Below, in pieces: positions 36,475 to 47,699 of a stretch of DNA of 64,000 nt. The notes below the pieces were generated by a model. It had not been told where the DNA came from. It did not search any database and was given only the letters and a program-made list of their open reading frames with translations. The DNA is from Vibrio hippocampi (GTDB taxonomy: Bacteria > Pseudomonadota > Gammaproteobacteria > Enterobacterales > Vibrionaceae): NCBI RefSeq assembly GCF_921292975.1, contig NZ_CAKLCM010000002.1, positions 1,612,001 through 1,676,000 of the forward strand, read 5' to 3'. Position 1 is the stretch's first letter, and the number at the start of each line of letters is the position of its first letter. The position numbers and the translations under genes were made by a program.

Positions 36475-37626
36475 TCATAAGCCAATCGCATACTTCAATA
36501 CCTGCTTCTTTATCGGACCTGCATGATCAGCGAATCGAAGGGCTGCGTTTCTGAATAAGGTTAGCGGTGGGATCTGATTACTGAAGCCTTTATAAAACAT
36601 ATCCATACCGGTCTGCATTAATAGATTGTCCGGACGTCTTACCATTTCATATTTCTTCAAGCTGCGTGAACTTATTCCGTCTCGCTCTACGGCAGCCAGC
36701 AAAGCCTGTACATCTTTAAAGCCTAAATTTACCCCTTGCCCTGCCAGCGGGTTAATGGTGTGCGCCGAATCGCCAACCAGAACACAATTTTGAACGGAAT
36801 AAGACTGCGCATGTCGCCTTGTTAGCGGGAATGAGCCTGACGAGATCACTTTTACCCCACCGACTTCTTTAGGGAACGAGCGTTCAATTTCGACTTGTAG
36901 CTGCTCTGCTGTGAATGACATTAATCGCTTGATAACCTGAGGAGAATCATACCAAACCAAAGATCCTCGATTGCCGGACAGCGGAAGAAAAGAACGCGGG
37001 CCTGTCGGTGTAAACCACTGCCAAGTAATATCCTGCTGCGGAAGATCCGTCTCAACATTAATCAACAGACAGTGCTGGCGATAATCCCAAGCTGTAATGC
37101 CAACGCCCATCTGTTGCCTAACCGCCGAATTTGCACCATCAGCGCCAACAACCAACGCAGCACGTAGTGCTTTACCTGACTCAAGTATAACGACACTCTG
37201 CTGCTCCGACATAGATATTGAAGCTAAGGCTTCCCCTTCAAAAACCGTCAAATTGGGATGCTGGTTAAATTGCTGCCACAACCCGAGCTGAATAAGTCTA
37301 TTCTCTACGATATAGCCAAGTTGCTGTAACTCTAAGCTGTCCGCATGGAACTTAAGACGGCAGATATCACTCTCCCAGGTTTCTAAACGGCGATAGGGAC
37401 AAACTCGCATCGAGACTATCGAATCCCAAGCGCCCAATTGGTTGAGAAGATCCACCGAGCGATGTGAAATAGCAGAAACCCGCAGATCCATCTGTTGATT
37501 TACCTCAAAGGGCTGTGGCGTATTCTTTTCGATCACCGCCACTCGTCGTCCTTGCTGAGCAAAGCCAACAGCGCTTGCACTGCCTACCATGCCCCCTCCG
37601 ACGACAACCACATCAAACTGTTCCAT
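36475..37626 (-). CDS. ubiF: Ubiquinone hydroxylase UbiF (FAD-dependent)
   Basis: A 383-residue flavoprotein monooxygenase of the UbiH/UbiF/UbiI family. FAD-binding GGGMVGSASAVGFAQQG is at residues 10-26, the middle motif is VGADGANSAVR, and the late motif GDSAHTINPLAGQGVNLGFKD closes the site. UbiF hydroxylates C6 of the demethoxy quinol in ubiquinone synthesis. Assignment to UbiF rather than UbiH or UbiI rests on position: between the Met/Leu/Gln tRNA array and divergent miaB, exactly as in E. coli. Confidence 0.9.
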   Translation of the reverse strand: MEQFDVVVVGGGMVGSASAVGFAQQGRRVAVIEKNTPQPFEVNQQMDLRVSAISHRSVDLLNQLGAWDSIVSMRVCPYRRLETWESDICRLKFHADSLELQQLGYIVENRLIQLGLWQQFNQHPNLTVFEGEALASISMSEQQSVVILESGKALRAALVVGADGANSAVRQQMGVGITAWDYRQHCLLINVETDLPQQDITWQWFTPTGPRSFLPLSGNRGSLVWYDSPQVIKRLMSFTAEQLQVEIERSFPKEVGGVKVISSGSFPLTRRHAQSYSVQNCVLVGDSAHTINPLAGQGVNLGFKDVQALLAAVERDGISSRSLKKYEMVRRPDNLLMQTGMDMFYKGFSNQIPPLTLFRNAALRFADHAGPIKKQVLKYAIGL

Positions 37627-37865
37627 TGCTTTACCATCTTGATATCTGTGATAGGTTTTTATTGTACGTAGCTGATTGTTAAAGGGCGAGTGATTTCCGC
37701 TAAAATCGCGGCTTACTAAAATAATAACATCAACTAAAATAGGGGGAATCCAAGCCAGTAAAGAGATTTTCTTCCCCCTCTAGTCAGGCGGTTTTTAAAG
37801 CAGTACAATACGCCGCTTAATGCCACCCTGTGGCTAGAAATTGATACAACTAATGAGCGATAGTG

Positions 37866-39290
37866 ATGAGTAAGAAACTGCTAATTAAAACCTGGGGCTG
37901 CCAGATGAACGAATATGATTCATCAAAAATGGCCGATCTGCTTAATGCTGCCAATGGCTATGAGCTAACTGAACAGCCAGAGGAAGCAGATGTACTACTA
38001 TTGAACACCTGTTCTATTCGAGAGAAAGCTCAGGAAAAAGTTTTCCACCAATTAGGTCGCTGGAAAACATTAAAAGATAAGAAGCCTGGCGTTGTTATCG
38101 GCGTGGGCGGTTGTGTGGCAACGCAAGAAGGCGACCACATTCGTGACCGTGCTCCTTTTGTCGACGTTATCTTTGGCCCGCAGACTCTGCACCGTTTACC
38201 AGAGATGATTAAGCAGTCACAAAATGATGAAGCGCCCGTCATGGACATCTCTTTCCCGGAAATTGAAAAATTTGACAGCTTGCCTGAGCCGAAAGCAGAA
38301 GGGGCTACCGCCTTCGTTTCTATTATGGAAGGTTGTTCTAAGTATTGTACTTACTGTGTCGTGCCGTATACGCGTGGTGAAGAAGTCAGCCGTCCAATGG
38401 ACGATGTACTGTTTGAAATCGCACAGTTAGCTGAACAGGGTGTACGTGAAGTCAACCTGCTGGGTCAGAACGTTAACGCTTACCGTGGACCTACCCATGA
38501 TGGCGATATCTGTAGCTTTGCGGATTTGTTGCGTCTGGTTGCCTCTATTGATGGTATCGACCGTATTCGCTTCACGACCAGCCACCCACTTGAGTTTACC
38601 GATGACATCATTGCTGTCTACGAAGACACCCCTGAACTGGTCAGTTTCTTGCACCTTCCAGTACAAAGTGGTTCAGACCGTATTCTCACCATGATGAAAC
38701 GTCCTCATACTGCGATTGAATATAAGTCGATCATTCGCAAGCTGCGTAAAGCTCGTCCTGATATCAATATCAGTTCTGACTTTATTGTTGGCTTCCCGGG
38801 TGAAACAGACAAAGACTTCCAAGACACCATGAAGCTGATCAAAGATGTCGATTTCGATATGAGCTTTAGCTTTATCTTCTCACCACGTCCAGGTACGCCA
38901 GCGGCGGATTATCCATGTGATATCAGTGAGCAAGAGAAAAAAGAACGTCTTTACGAACTGCAGCAAACCATCAATACACAGGCGATGCGTTATTCTCGCC
39001 AAATGTTAGAGACAGAACAGCGAGTTCTTGTTGAAGGTCCATCGAAAAAAGATCTGATGGAACTGCGTGCACGTACAGAGAACAACCGCGTGGTCAACTT
39101 TGTTGGTGGTCCAGAGCTTATTGGTCAGTTCGTTGATGTGAAAATCACCGAGGTGTTTGCAAACTCTCTTCGTGGTGAACTGATCCGTACCGAAAAAGAT
39201 ATGGATCTTCGCTCTGTCATCTCTCCAACACAGATGATGGCAAAAACAAAACATGAAGATGCGTTAGGCGTTGCAACCTTTACACCTTAA
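37866..39290 (+). CDS. miaB: tRNA-2-methylthio-N6-dimethylallyladenosine synthase MiaB
   Basis: A 474-residue radical SAM methylthiotransferase that adds the 2-methylthio group to i6A37 of tRNAs reading UNN codons, including tRNA-Leu species. The N-terminal domain has the three Cys of the auxiliary cluster ([40 protein letters not shown]). The radical SAM motif is [15 protein letters not shown], and a C-terminal TRAM domain (about 380-442) follows. The ATG at 37866 is chosen over a GTG one codon upstream. A terminator hairpin at 39342 separates it from ybeZ. Confidence 0.97.
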   Translation: MSKKLLIKTWGCQMNEYDSSKMADLLNAANGYELTEQPEEADVLLLNTCSIREKAQEKVFHQLGRWKTLKDKKPGVVIGVGGCVATQEGDHIRDRAPFVDVIFGPQTLHRLPEMIKQSQNDEAPVMDISFPEIEKFDSLPEPKAEGATAFVSIMEGCSKYCTYCVVPYTRGEEVSRPMDDVLFEIAQLAEQGVREVNLLGQNVNAYRGPTHDGDICSFADLLRLVASIDGIDRIRFTTSHPLEFTDDIIAVYEDTPELVSFLHLPVQSGSDRILTMMKRPHTAIEYKSIIRKLRKARPDINISSDFIVGFPGETDKDFQDTMKLIKDVDFDMSFSFIFSPRPGTPAADYPCDISEQEKKERLYELQQTINTQAMRYSRQMLETEQRVLVEGPSKKDLMELRARTENNRVVNFVGGPELIGQFVDVKITEVFANSLRGELIRTEKDMDLRSVISPTQMMAKTKHEDALGVATFTP

Positions 39291-39341
39291 ACCTATACCC
39301 AACACGCCACTCTGTGCTATTTTGGAACTTAGGTTAATGAT

Positions 39342-39363
39342 GAGCCCGGTCAAAATCGGGCTC
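39342..39363 (+). terminator. Terminator after miaB
   Basis: Stem GAGCCCG / CGGGCTC with an 8-base loop and a short T run. It is close to the ybeZ start, so read-through is likely. Confidence 0.65.
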
Positions 39364-39401
39364 TTTGCATCGCCCCAAATCGGGCAAAATGTGAGGCAAC
39401 A

Positions 39402-40490
39402 TTGAGTAATAAAATAGTCACTCTAGAGATTCATCTAGAACCCTCAGACAACCACCGTCTGTCCAGCCTTTGCGGTCCTTTCGACGATAATATCAAGCAT
39501 TTAGAACGCCGTTTAGGTGTAGAAATCAATCATCGTGGTAACTACTTTACGATCGTAGGTAAGCCCCATACGACTGCCGCGGCTCTCGATATTATCAAGA
39601 CACTGTATGTTGACACGGCACCCGTACGTGGCCAAATCCCAGATATTGAGCCCGAACAGATCCATCTTGCGGTCAAAGAGTCTGGTGTGCTTGAACAAAC
39701 TACCGATTCGGACATTGCTCACGGCAAAGAGGTCTTCGTTAAGACCAAAAAAGGCATTATCAAGCCACGTACCCCAAACCAAGCACAGTACTTGGTCAAT
39801 ATGGTGACGCACGATATCAGCTTTGGAATTGGTCCTGCGGGTACCGGTAAAACTTACCTTGCCGTCGCAGCTGCGGTTGACGCCCTTGAGCGCCAAGAGA
39901 TCCGTCGTATTCTATTGACACGTCCAGCGGTTGAAGCGGGTGAAAAACTCGGTTTCCTACCCGGTGACTTGAGTCAAAAGGTCGATCCTTATCTGCGCCC
40001 TCTTTACGATGCCCTATTTGAAATGCTGGGTTTCGAGCGAGTAGAAAAGCTGATTGAGCGCAATGTGATTGAAGTTGCGCCACTGGCTTATATGCGTGGT
40101 CGTACATTGAACGATGCTTTCATCATTCTTGATGAGAGCCAAAACACCACAGTGGAACAGATGAAAATGTTCCTGACGCGTATTGGCTTTAACTCTCGCG
40201 CGGTCATCACTGGTGATGTAACCCAAATTGATTTGCCTCGTGGAGCAAAATCCGGTTTACGTCACGCGATTGAAGTACTCAATGAAGTCGATGAAATCAG
40301 CTTCAATTTCTTCCAGTCAGATGACGTTGTACGCCATCCTGTTGTGGCACGTATCGTTAATGCCTATGAAAAATGGGAAGCGGAAGATCAAAAGATCCGT
40401 AAAGAGAATGAGCGTAAGCGACGCGAAGAACGCGAAGCAGCGCAAATCGCCGCGACTGTCGCATTGAGTGCAACTTCGGAAAGCAAATAA
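39402..40490 (+). CDS. ybeZ: PhoH-like ATPase YbeZ
   Basis: A 362-residue PhoH-family protein. An N-terminal KH-like region ([18 protein letters not shown]) precedes the P-loop ATPase with Walker [12 protein letters not shown] and Walker [30 protein letters not shown] is the family hallmark. It acts with the endoribonuclease YbeY in 16S rRNA maturation and ribosome quality control. The start is taken as TTG at 39402, with GTGAGG upstream; no in-frame ATG fits. The C-terminal 40 residues are charged and probably disordered. Its stop overlaps the ybeY start (TAATG). Confidence 0.93.
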   Translation: MSNKIVTLEIHLEPSDNHRLSSLCGPFDDNIKHLERRLGVEINHRGNYFTIVGKPHTTAAALDIIKTLYVDTAPVRGQIPDIEPEQIHLAVKESGVLEQTTDSDIAHGKEVFVKTKKGIIKPRTPNQAQYLVNMVTHDISFGIGPAGTGKTYLAVAAAVDALERQEIRRILLTRPAVEAGEKLGFLPGDLSQKVDPYLRPLYDALFEMLGFERVEKLIERNVIEVAPLAYMRGRTLNDAFIILDESQNTTVEQMKMFLTRIGFNSRAVITGDVTQIDLPRGAKSGLRHAIEVLNEVDEISFNFFQSDDVVRHPVVARIVNAYEKWEAEDQKIRKENERKRREEREAAQIAATVALSATSESK

Positions 40491-40954
40491 TGTCTATCGA
40501 ACTGGATTTACAATTAGCCGTTGAAGATGAAACCGATCTCCCTAGTCAGGAACAGATCCTCAATTGGCTAGAAAAAACCATTATCCCGTTTCAAGCCGAT
40601 GCGGAAGTCACGGTGAGGATTGTCGATCAAGCTGAGAGTCATCAACTCAATCACGACTACCGCGGAAAAGACAAGCCAACCAACGTTTTGTCGTTTCCAT
40701 TTGAAGCGCCTCCAGGCATCGAATTAGACCTGCTAGGTGATTTGATTATCTGTCGCCAAGTCGTTGAAGCAGAAGCACAAGAGCAATCTAAGCCCTTGAT
40801 AGCACACTGGGCACATATGGTTGTACATGGCAGCTTGCATCTGCTAGGTTATGACCATATAAAGGATGATGAAGCGGAAGAAATGGAAGCTTTAGAAACC
40901 GAGATTATGCTTGATATGGGATTTGAAGACCCATACATAGCAGAAAAGGCGTAG
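40490..40954 (+). CDS. ybeY: Endoribonuclease YbeY (16S rRNA maturation)
   Basis: A 154-residue metalloprotein. The zinc site [15 protein letters not shown] (three His, residues about 114-128) and the [14 protein letters not shown] signature are intact. YbeY is needed for 16S rRNA 3' processing and for degrading defective ribosomes. It overlaps ybeZ by one base (TAATG), which implies translational coupling, and precedes corC. Confidence 0.96.
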   Translation: MSIELDLQLAVEDETDLPSQEQILNWLEKTIIPFQADAEVTVRIVDQAESHQLNHDYRGKDKPTNVLSFPFEAPPGIELDLLGDLIICRQVVEAEAQEQSKPLIAHWAHMVVHGSLHLLGYDHIKDDEAEEMEALETEIMLDMGFEDPYIAEKA

Positions 40955-40999
40955 TGACTTTACTTCACTACATATGTGCGCTACCACACTTCTGGTAGC
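40951..40999 (+). other. Two consecutive hairpins between ybeY and corC
   Basis: GTAGTGA / TCACTAC (40951-40971, including the ybeY stop) and GCTACCA / TGGTAGC (40980-40999). No T run follows, so these are more likely mRNA-structure or processing signals than terminators. Confidence 0.5.
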
Positions 41000-41017
41000 A
41001 AATTGAAATGAGAAGTC

Positions 41018-41914
41018 ATGAACGATGAGTCTTCTCCCTCAAATCCCGAGGGAAATAGTAAAAAATCTGAAGGTCCGAGTAGAAAGTCCTTCTTTGAGCG
41101 CCTAGGTCAAATGTTTCAAGGTGAGCCAAAGGATCGTCAAGAGCTTGTTGATGTTATCCGCGACTCCGAAGAAAACGACCTGATTGACCACGACACTCGC
41201 GATATGCTCGAAGGTGTTATGGAAATTTCCGAAATGAGAGTGAGAGACATCATGTTACCTCGCTCGCAAATGGTCACTATCGAACGTTCCGACGAGCTCG
41301 ATAAACTGATTGAACTGATGACAGATGCACAGCACTCGCGTTACCCAGTCATCAGCGAAGACAAAGACCATGTGGAAGGCATCCTCTTAGCTAAGGACCT
41401 ACTCCGCTACTTGGGCTCAGAAAGTGCCCCATTTGATATTGAAGAAGTGATTCGCCCTGCTGTTGTTGTTCCTGAAAGTAAGCGTGTTGACCGCCTGCTT
41501 AAGGAGTTTCGTGAAGAGCGCTATCACATGGCCATTGTTGTCGATGAATTCGGCGGTGTCTCTGGTCTCGTAACCATCGAGGATATCCTTGAAGAGATCG
41601 TTGGCGAGATCGAGGACGAATTTGACGATGACGATGAACTCGATATCAGAAAACTAAGTAAACACACCTTTGCCGTTAAGGCACTCACTACTATCGAAGA
41701 GTTTAACGACACCTTCGGTTCTAGTTTTAGTGATGAAGAAGTGGATACTGTGGGCGGTCTTGTCATGACTGCGTTTGGTCACCTCCCATCAAGAGGAGAG
41801 GTGGTTGAAATCGAAAATTACAACTTTAAGGTGACGGCAGCGGATAATCGCCGAGTGGTTCAGCTTCAGGTAACCATCCCTGATCAAGCAACCGCATCGG
41901 ACATAGAGGCGTAA
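41018..41914 (+). CDS. corC: CorC/YbeX family CBS-domain protein
   Basis: A 298-residue cytoplasmic protein with two CBS domains (about residues 70-190: [20 protein letters not shown] and [20 protein letters not shown]) and a C-terminal CorC/HlyC transporter-associated domain (about 210-285). It lacks the membrane domain of larger CorB proteins. It was named for effects on cobalt and magnesium efflux with CorA; newer work ties YbeX to ribosome metabolism, which agrees with its operon ybeZ-ybeY-ybeX-lnt. Confidence 0.92.
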   Translation: MNDESSPSNPEGNSKKSEGPSRKSFFERLGQMFQGEPKDRQELVDVIRDSEENDLIDHDTRDMLEGVMEISEMRVRDIMLPRSQMVTIERSDELDKLIELMTDAQHSRYPVISEDKDHVEGILLAKDLLRYLGSESAPFDIEEVIRPAVVVPESKRVDRLLKEFREERYHMAIVVDEFGGVSGLVTIEDILEEIVGEIEDEFDDDDELDIRKLSKHTFAVKALTTIEEFNDTFGSSFSDEEVDTVGGLVMTAFGHLPSRGEVVEIENYNFKVTAADNRRVVQLQVTIPDQATASDIEA

Positions 41915-41952
41915 GCCTTACCCTGCACTGCTCCACTAAGTGAGATAATTAA

Positions 41953-43458
41953 ATGAAGAGTTTTCTTCAGCTATTGCGGCCCATTGGGGCCGCTTTTGTT
42001 GGCGCATCAACAACCCTTGCATTTGCACCATACCAATGGTGGCCTCTGGCTATTATCAGTGTTTTTCTATTATTGCTACTGATCCTAAACCAAGGTCGCC
42101 GTGCAAGCTTCGCTATTGGCTATGCTTGGGGCTTAGGGCAATTTGCCACCGGCATTAGCTGGGTTCATGTCAGTATTGACACTTTTGGCGGTATGCCAAA
42201 GATAGCGAGCCTGTTTCTCATGGCGATGTTGGTTGGCTACCTGTCCATATACAGTGCCCTATTCGCTTGGTCTTTGAATCGATTCTTTGCAAAGCAAAAC
42301 GCGACACGCTACCTGTTGGCCGCGCCCGCGCTATGGCTCGTTTTCGACTGGGCAAGAGGTTGGGTGATGACTGGCTTCCCTTGGCTCTGGTTAGGCTACA
42401 GCCAGATTGACTCTCCGCTGGGCAACTTTGCCCCCATTGGTGGCGTTGAGCTGATCACGTTAATTGTTATCATCATCGCTTCGTCAATGGTATACGCCGC
42501 GTTGCAGATACAGTGGGTCATGCTGATCATTCCGGCAACGCTAATCGCCACTGGGTTTGGTCTGAATGCCTACCAATGGGTTACGCCCCAACCTGAAAAA
42601 AGCAAAACCGTGGCGTTAATTCAAGGCAATATCGACCAAGCGTTAAAATGGCTACCAAGTCAACGTTGGCCAACCTTGATGCTTTACACTGACCTTACCC
42701 GTCAGAACTGGGATGCCGATATTATTATTTGGCCCGAAGCCGCGATTCCTGCGCTTGAGTATGAGCTTCCCGGATTCCTTTCGGATCTCGATCGTGTCGC
42801 TAAAGCCAACCATACCTCAGTGATCACGGGCGTAATAAACCGAACTGAAACTGGAAACTTTTATAACAGCGTTCTGGTCGTCGGCGATACACCTTATGGT
42901 GACTATCAGCTAAATGTCGACAATCGCTATCACAAATACCACTTGCTACCCTTTGGTGAATTTGTCCCTTTTGGCGATTTGTTAAGACCCATCGCCCCGT
43001 TTTTCAATTTGCCGATGTCCTCGTTTTCGCGAGGCGATTATGTACAGACCAATCCCATTGCCAGTGGCGCCCACCTCGCACCAGCGCTTTGTTATGAGAT
43101 CATTTTCAATGAACAAGTACGGCAAAACATCACGCCGGACACCGACTATATTTTGACTCTCTCCAATGATGCTTGGTTTGGTCGTTCAATTGGTCCATTG
43201 CAACATATGGAAATTGCTCGTATGCGTGCCCTTGAATTGGGGCTCCCTGTTATTCGTTCTACCAATAATGGCGTGACGGCACTGACCGATCACCATGGTA
43301 AGATTGTAGAGCAACTCCCGCAGTTTGAAATGGGTGTACTTAAGGCTGAAGTGACACCCACCGCCGGCAGTACTTGGTATCGAAATATCGGTTCTTTGCC
43401 TCTGTATCTATGGGTTGCTATCAGTTTACTACTTGCTTATCGCTTCCATCGCGATTAA
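41953..43458 (+). CDS. lnt: Apolipoprotein N-acyltransferase
   Basis: A 501-residue inner-membrane enzyme that adds the third acyl chain to lipoproteins, the last maturation step before Lol sorting. Six to seven hydrophobic helices fill residues 1-205. The nitrilase-like periplasmic domain follows with the Glu-Lys-Cys triad in [25 protein letters not shown] and [11 protein letters not shown] final membrane helix ends the protein. It is the last gene of the ybeZ-ybeY-corC-lnt run. Confidence 0.96.
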   Translation: MKSFLQLLRPIGAAFVGASTTLAFAPYQWWPLAIISVFLLLLLILNQGRRASFAIGYAWGLGQFATGISWVHVSIDTFGGMPKIASLFLMAMLVGYLSIYSALFAWSLNRFFAKQNATRYLLAAPALWLVFDWARGWVMTGFPWLWLGYSQIDSPLGNFAPIGGVELITLIVIIIASSMVYAALQIQWVMLIIPATLIATGFGLNAYQWVTPQPEKSKTVALIQGNIDQALKWLPSQRWPTLMLYTDLTRQNWDADIIIWPEAAIPALEYELPGFLSDLDRVAKANHTSVITGVINRTETGNFYNSVLVVGDTPYGDYQLNVDNRYHKYHLLPFGEFVPFGDLLRPIAPFFNLPMSSFSRGDYVQTNPIASGAHLAPALCYEIIFNEQVRQNITPDTDYILTLSNDAWFGRSIGPLQHMEIARMRALELGLPVIRSTNNGVTALTDHHGKIVEQLPQFEMGVLKAEVTPTAGSTWYRNIGSLPLYLWVAISLLLAYRFHRD

Positions 43459-43479
43459 GCCAGCGCCCTCTTTTCTACT

Positions 43480-43511
43480 GCCCCATAGGTGATCCTCCTC
43501 ACCTATGGGGC
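43480..43511. other. Perfect 13-bp inverted repeat after lnt
   Basis: GCCCCATAGGTGA / TCACCTATGGGGC with the 6-base loop TCCTCC. It lies 21 bases past lnt but has no T run on either strand. It may block 3' exonucleases or act in a factor-dependent terminator. Confidence 0.7.
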
Positions 43512-43641
43512 GAAAACCGTCGCACCATCCCAACTTTATTCCATAATATATAACTATTTAGTTCTTTTCCCTGTCCAAACAAAGTCATATCCTTAAACGG
43601 TAAAAGTTAACCGATACGGTCAATTAATGAAGGAACATATA

Positions 43642-44610
43642 ATGAGTAAGATATACGAAGACAACTCGCTAACCATTGGTAACACTCCTCTCGTTCGTCT
43701 TAATAAAGTAAGCAACGGCAACGTACTTGCTAAAGTTGAAGCGCGTAACCCAAGCTTCAGCGTAAAATGTCGTATCGGCGCGAATATGATTTGGGAAGCA
43801 GAGAAAGAAGGTAAACTCAAACCAGGCGTCGAACTGGTTGAGCCAACCAGTGGTAACACAGGTATCGCGCTAGCTTTCGTTGCGGCAGCTCGTGGCTACA
43901 AACTAACACTGACGATGCCTGAGTCTATGAGCCTAGAGCGTCGTAAGCTGCTTAAAGCCCTTGGCGCGAACCTTGAGCTAACTGAAGCAGCAAAAGGCAT
44001 GAAAGGTGCGATTACTAAGGCAGAAGAAATTGTTGCTTCTAATCCTGACAAATTCCTACTACTACAGCAGTTCAACAACCCAGCCAACCCAGCGATCCAC
44101 GAAAAAACAACGGGTCCAGAGATTTGGGATGCCACTGATGGCGAGATTGATGTTCTTGTTGCGGGTGTCGGTACAGGTGGCACCATCACAGGAACAAGCC
44201 GTTATCTAAAAGGCGAGAAAGGTAAAGCCATCACGTCTGTCGCGGTTGAGCCAGCAGAGTCTCCAGTGATTGCACAAGCGCTTGCGGGTGAAGAGATCAA
44301 ACCTGCACCACACAAAATTCAAGGTATCGGCGCTGGCTTCATTCCAGAAAACCTTGACCTTGAGTTGCTTGACCGCGTTGAGTCTGTGACCTCGGAAGAA
44401 GCAATCGAAATGGCGCGTCGCCTAATGGAAGAAGAAGGTATCCTAGCGGGTATTTCATCGGGTGCAGCGGTTGTTGCCGCGAATCGAATCGCCGCATTGC
44501 CTGAGTTTGAAGGCAAAACAATTGTCACGGTTCTACCAAGCTCTGGTGAACGTTATCTTAGTTCAGCACTGTTTGCTGGCATCTTCACAGAGAAAGAAAG
44601 TCAGCAATAA
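43642..44610 (+). CDS. cysK: Cysteine synthase A (O-acetylserine sulfhydrylase)
   Basis: A 322-residue PLP enzyme forming cysteine from O-acetylserine and sulfide. The PLP Lys is in [13 protein letters not shown], the substrate loop is [12 protein letters not shown], and the phosphate-binding loop is [10 protein letters not shown]. The ATG at 43642 has GAAGGA upstream; an ATG 15 bases earlier would overlap that site. It precedes ptsH as in enterobacteria, but a strong terminator intervenes, so the PTS genes are a separate unit. Confidence 0.96.
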   Translation: MSKIYEDNSLTIGNTPLVRLNKVSNGNVLAKVEARNPSFSVKCRIGANMIWEAEKEGKLKPGVELVEPTSGNTGIALAFVAAARGYKLTLTMPESMSLERRKLLKALGANLELTEAAKGMKGAITKAEEIVASNPDKFLLLQQFNNPANPAIHEKTTGPEIWDATDGEIDVLVAGVGTGGTITGTSRYLKGEKGKAITSVAVEPAESPVIAQALAGEEIKPAPHKIQGIGAGFIPENLDLELLDRVESVTSEEAIEMARRLMEEEGILAGISSGAAVVAANRIAALPEFEGKTIVTVLPSSGERYLSSALFAGIFTEKESQQ

Positions 44611-44905
44611 TTATCCTGATTTCAAATTTTCTAGTAAAAAAAGCCCCTTTCTGGGGCTTTTTTGTTGAATCTCGCTCAGCCTTTGGTAATATCGGGACTG
44701 TTTTATTTTAAGCTTAAAAATAAATACGCATTAGGAAACCAAATCGTAGAGCATGAATACAGCGGAGACTGCGATCATATTCTACAATTCAAGACCAGGG
44801 GTAATTCATACTTTGTTATGACTTTCTGATGGTAGAAGAAAGCACATAACATTAAGCTTGAACGGTCTAGAAACCAGATAAAATAAATCAATTGGGGTAA
44901 TAAAA
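44611..44905. other. Intergenic region cysK-ptsH
   Basis: Contains the cysK terminator and the ptsH promoter region. AT-rich at 44700-44735. No supported gene and no clear CRP box by eye. Confidence 0.5.
44636..44663 (+). terminator. Intrinsic terminator of cysK
   Basis: Stem AAAAAAGCCCC / GGGGCTTTTTT with a 5-base loop. Confidence 0.93.
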
Positions 44906-45163
44906 ATGTACGAGAAGCAAGTAGAAATCACTGCAGAAAACGGCCTTCACACTCGCCCAGCGGCACAGTTTGTTAAAGAAGCGAAAACTTTTGACGCTGA
45001 CATCACTGTGACTTCTAACGGCAAGAGCGCAAGCGCAAAAAGCCTTTTCAAGCTACAAACTCTAGGTCTAGTTAAAGGCACTATGGTGACAATTTCAGCT
45101 GAGGGCGCACAAGCTCAAGAAGCGGTTGATCACCTAGTCGCTCTAATGGATGAGCTACACTAA
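44906..45163 (+). CDS. ptsH: Phosphocarrier protein HPr
   Basis: An 85-residue protein with the active-site His15 in [12 protein letters not shown] and the regulatory Ser region [13 protein letters not shown]. HPr passes phosphate from enzyme I to sugar-specific PTS components. The start has GGGGTAA upstream. It is followed by a strong hairpin before ptsI. Confidence 0.97.
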   Translation: MYEKQVEITAENGLHTRPAAQFVKEAKTFDADITVTSNGKSASAKSLFKLQTLGLVKGTMVTISAEGAQAQEAVDHLVALMDELH

Positions 45164-45188
45164 TCACAGCTCACCAATCCTATATTTT

Positions 45189-45214
45189 AGCCATTTTACC
45201 CCGGTAAAATGGCT
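45189..45214 (+). terminator. Hairpin between ptsH and ptsI (attenuator)
   Basis: A 12-bp perfect stem AGCCATTTTACC / GGTAAAATGGCT with a 2-base gap between arms, then TTTATT. As ptsI follows without an evident strong promoter, partial termination would give more HPr than enzyme I. Confidence 0.75.
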
Positions 45215-45310
45215 TTATTCGATTGGCAAACGGCGTTAATTTCAGCTACAAATTATGTGTAGCATTAATTGTCCAATCTTTCATACACTAGACCAAATAA
45301 AGGTAAAGCT

Positions 45311-47038
45311 ATGATTTCAGGTATCCTAGCCTCTCCTGGTATTGCTATTGGCAAAGCACTACTACTTCAAGAAGACGAGATCGTTCTTAACACAGCAACC
45401 ATTTCAGAAGACCAAGTTGATGCAGAAGTTGCGCGTTTCTACGACGCTCGCGACAAATCTTCACGCCAACTAGAAGTGGTAAAACAAAAAGCACTTGAGA
45501 CCTTCGGTGAAGAAAAAGAGGCCATCTTTGAAGGCCATATCATGCTTCTTGAAGACGAAGAGCTAGAAGAAGAAATCTTAGCTCTCGTCAAAAACGACAA
45601 ACTGTCGGCTGACAATGCCATTTACACCGTTATTGAAGAACAAGCGGCAGCGCTTGAGTCTCTTGACGACGAATATCTTAAAGAACGTGCAACAGATATC
45701 CGTGATATCGGCACTCGCTTTGTTAAAAACGCACTAGGTATCAACATTGTATCCCTAGGTGACATTAACGAAGAAGTGATCTTAGTTGCTTACGATCTAA
45801 CGCCTTCAGAAACCGCACAAATCAACCTAGACTATGTGCTTGGTTTCGCCTGTGACATCGGTGGTCGTACTTCTCATACTTCAATCATGGCTCGCTCACT
45901 TGAGCTACCAGCGATTGTTGGCACCAACGATATCACTGCAAAAGTGAACAATGGCGACATGCTGATTCTTGATGCGATGAACAACAAGATCATCATCAAC
46001 CCGTCTGAAGCTGAACTTGCTCAAGCAAAACAAGTTAAGGAAGCGTTCAAAGCAGAAAAAGAAGAACTCGCGAAACTGAAAGATCTTCCTGCTGAAACAC
46101 TTGACGGACACCGCGTTGAAGTCTGCGGTAACATCGGCACGGTAAAAGACTGTGACGGCATCAACCGTAACGGCGGTGAAGGTGTTGGTCTATATCGTAC
46201 TGAATTCCTATTTATGGACCGTACAGCGCTACCGACTGAAGAAGAGCAGTATCAAGCGTATAAAGAAGTTGCGGAAGCAATGGAAGGTCATTCTGTCATC
46301 ATCCGTACTATGGATATCGGCGGTGACAAAGATCTCCCATACATGGATCTTCCAAAAGAGATGAACCCGTTCCTTGGCTGGCGCGCAGTGCGTATCAGCT
46401 TAGACCGTCGTGAAATTCTTCGTGACCAGCTACGCGGTATCCTTCGTGCATCGGCACATGGCAAGCTACGTATCATGTTCCCAATGATCATTTCTGTTGA
46501 AGAAATCCGTGCGCTTAAAGAAGCCATTGAAGAGTTTAAAGCAGAACTTCGCGTCGAAGGTCACGCTTTTGATGAAAATATTGAGATCGGTGTCATGGTT
46601 GAAACCCCTGCGGCAGCTGCGATTGCACACTATCTTGCAAAAGAAGTTTCTTTCTTTAGTATTGGTACTAACGACTTAACTCAGTATACTCTAGCAGTAG
46701 ACCGTGGTAACGAGTTGATTTCACACCTATATAACCCACTGTCACCTGCAGTACTAACGGTAATCAAACAGGTTATCGACGCTTCTCATAAAGAGGGCAA
46801 ATGGACTGGTATGTGTGGCGAGTTAGCCGGTGATGAGCGTGCAACACTGCTGCTATTAGGTATGGGTCTAGATGAGTTCAGTATGAGCGGTATCTCTATC
46901 CCTAAAGTGAAAAAAGTCATTCGAAATGCCAACTTTGCTGACGTGAAAACCATGGCAGAGCAAGCACTAGAAATGGCAACTGCGGCAGAAATTGAAGCTC
47001 ACGTAGAAAAATTTATCGCAGAAAATACAAACTGCTAA
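45311..47038 (+). CDS. ptsI: Phosphoenolpyruvate-protein phosphotransferase (PTS enzyme I)
   Basis: A 575-residue enzyme, the E. coli length, from the ATG at 45311 ([19 protein letters not shown]); an in-frame upstream start at 45269 adds 14 atypical residues. The phosphorylated His is in [13 protein letters not shown]. The PEP-binding C-terminal barrel has [51 protein letters not shown] and the catalytic Cys in GMCGELAGD. It transfers phosphate from PEP to HPr. crr follows after 41 bases. Confidence 0.97.
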   Translation: MISGILASPGIAIGKALLLQEDEIVLNTATISEDQVDAEVARFYDARDKSSRQLEVVKQKALETFGEEKEAIFEGHIMLLEDEELEEEILALVKNDKLSADNAIYTVIEEQAAALESLDDEYLKERATDIRDIGTRFVKNALGINIVSLGDINEEVILVAYDLTPSETAQINLDYVLGFACDIGGRTSHTSIMARSLELPAIVGTNDITAKVNNGDMLILDAMNNKIIINPSEAELAQAKQVKEAFKAEKEELAKLKDLPAETLDGHRVEVCGNIGTVKDCDGINRNGGEGVGLYRTEFLFMDRTALPTEEEQYQAYKEVAEAMEGHSVIIRTMDIGGDKDLPYMDLPKEMNPFLGWRAVRISLDRREILRDQLRGILRASAHGKLRIMFPMIISVEEIRALKEAIEEFKAELRVEGHAFDENIEIGVMVETPAAAAIAHYLAKEVSFFSIGTNDLTQYTLAVDRGNELISHLYNPLSPAVLTVIKQVIDASHKEGKWTGMCGELAGDERATLLLLGMGLDEFSMSGISIPKVKKVIRNANFADVKTMAEQALEMATAAEIEAHVEKFIAENTNC

Positions 47039-47079
47039 TATAATTGATTAAAAGAAAATCAAACCTTTAGGAGCACAAA

Positions 47080-47589
47080 ATGGGCCTGTTTGACAAACTA
47101 AAGAAGCTAGTCTCTGACGACAGCACTGACACTGGTGCAATTGAGATCATCGCACCGCTTTCGGGCGAAATCGTAAATATCGAAGACGTGCCAGATGTTG
47201 TCTTTGCTGAAAAAATCGTTGGTGACGGTATTGCTATCAAGCCAACTGGCGACAAGATGGTAGCTCCTGTAAACGGTACTATCGGCAAAATCTTCGAAAC
47301 TAATCATGCTTTCTCTATTGAATCTGATGATGGTATCGAGCTATTTGTTCACTTTGGTATCGACACTGTTGAACTTAAAGGCGAAGGCTTTACTCGTATC
47401 GCTGAAGAAGGACAAGCTGTTAAAGCTGGCGACACTGTCATCGAGTTTGATTTAGCGGTTCTTGAAGAGAAAGCGAAATCAACATTGACACCAGTCGTTA
47501 TCTCTAACATGGACGAAATCAAAGAGCTAAACAAGCTTGCTGGTTCTGTTACTGTTGGTGAAACACCTGTTCTTCGTGTAACTAAGTAA
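47080..47589 (+). CDS. crr: PTS glucose-specific enzyme IIA
   Basis: A 169-residue EIIA(Glc). The active-site His is in [12 protein letters not shown] and the supporting His in [10 protein letters not shown]. The Zn/glycerol-kinase contact surface ([22 protein letters not shown]) is present. It relays phosphate to glucose-type EIIBC. In the dephosphorylated state it blocks non-PTS transporters such as MalK, encoded at the end of this window, and when phosphorylated it activates adenylate cyclase. Confidence 0.97.
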   Translation: MGLFDKLKKLVSDDSTDTGAIEIIAPLSGEIVNIEDVPDVVFAEKIVGDGIAIKPTGDKMVAPVNGTIGKIFETNHAFSIESDDGIELFVHFGIDTVELKGEGFTRIAEEGQAVKAGDTVIEFDLAVLEEKAKSTLTPVVISNMDEIKELNKLAGSVTVGETPVLRVTK

Positions 47590-47602
47590 GTTTCTCGATA
47601 AC

Positions 47603-47634
47603 AAAAAAACGCAGCTCATCAGCTGCGTTTTTTA
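47603..47634 (+). terminator. Intrinsic terminator of the pts operon
   Basis: Stem ACGCAGCT / AGCTGCGT flanked by A7 and T6 tracts, usable in both directions (yfcE converges). Confidence 0.92.
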
Positions 47635-47654
47635 TTGCCTGTCATAGACTCTAA

Positions 47655-47699
47655 AGCTTTTGTTGATAGGGCTTTTGTTGATAGAGCTTTTGTTAATCT
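47655..47699. repeat. Three 15-bp tandem units at the yfcE stop
   Basis: AGCTTTTGTTGATAG and two near copies at 47655, 47670 and 47685. The last unit overlaps the yfcE stop codon (47698-47700) by two bases. Confidence 0.85.

Noticed and set aside
36264..36554. ORF beginning MAELVDAPDLGSGAARCESS
   Set aside because: It is a translation of tRNA-Leu copy 7 running through the terminator, another known artefact.
37695..37745. Three CTAAAAT copies upstream of miaB
   Set aside because: Only seven bases are shared and spacing varies, so chance in AT-rich DNA is sufficient.
43480..43511. Intrinsic terminator of lnt
   Set aside because: No T run follows the stem on either strand; listed only as an inverted repeat.
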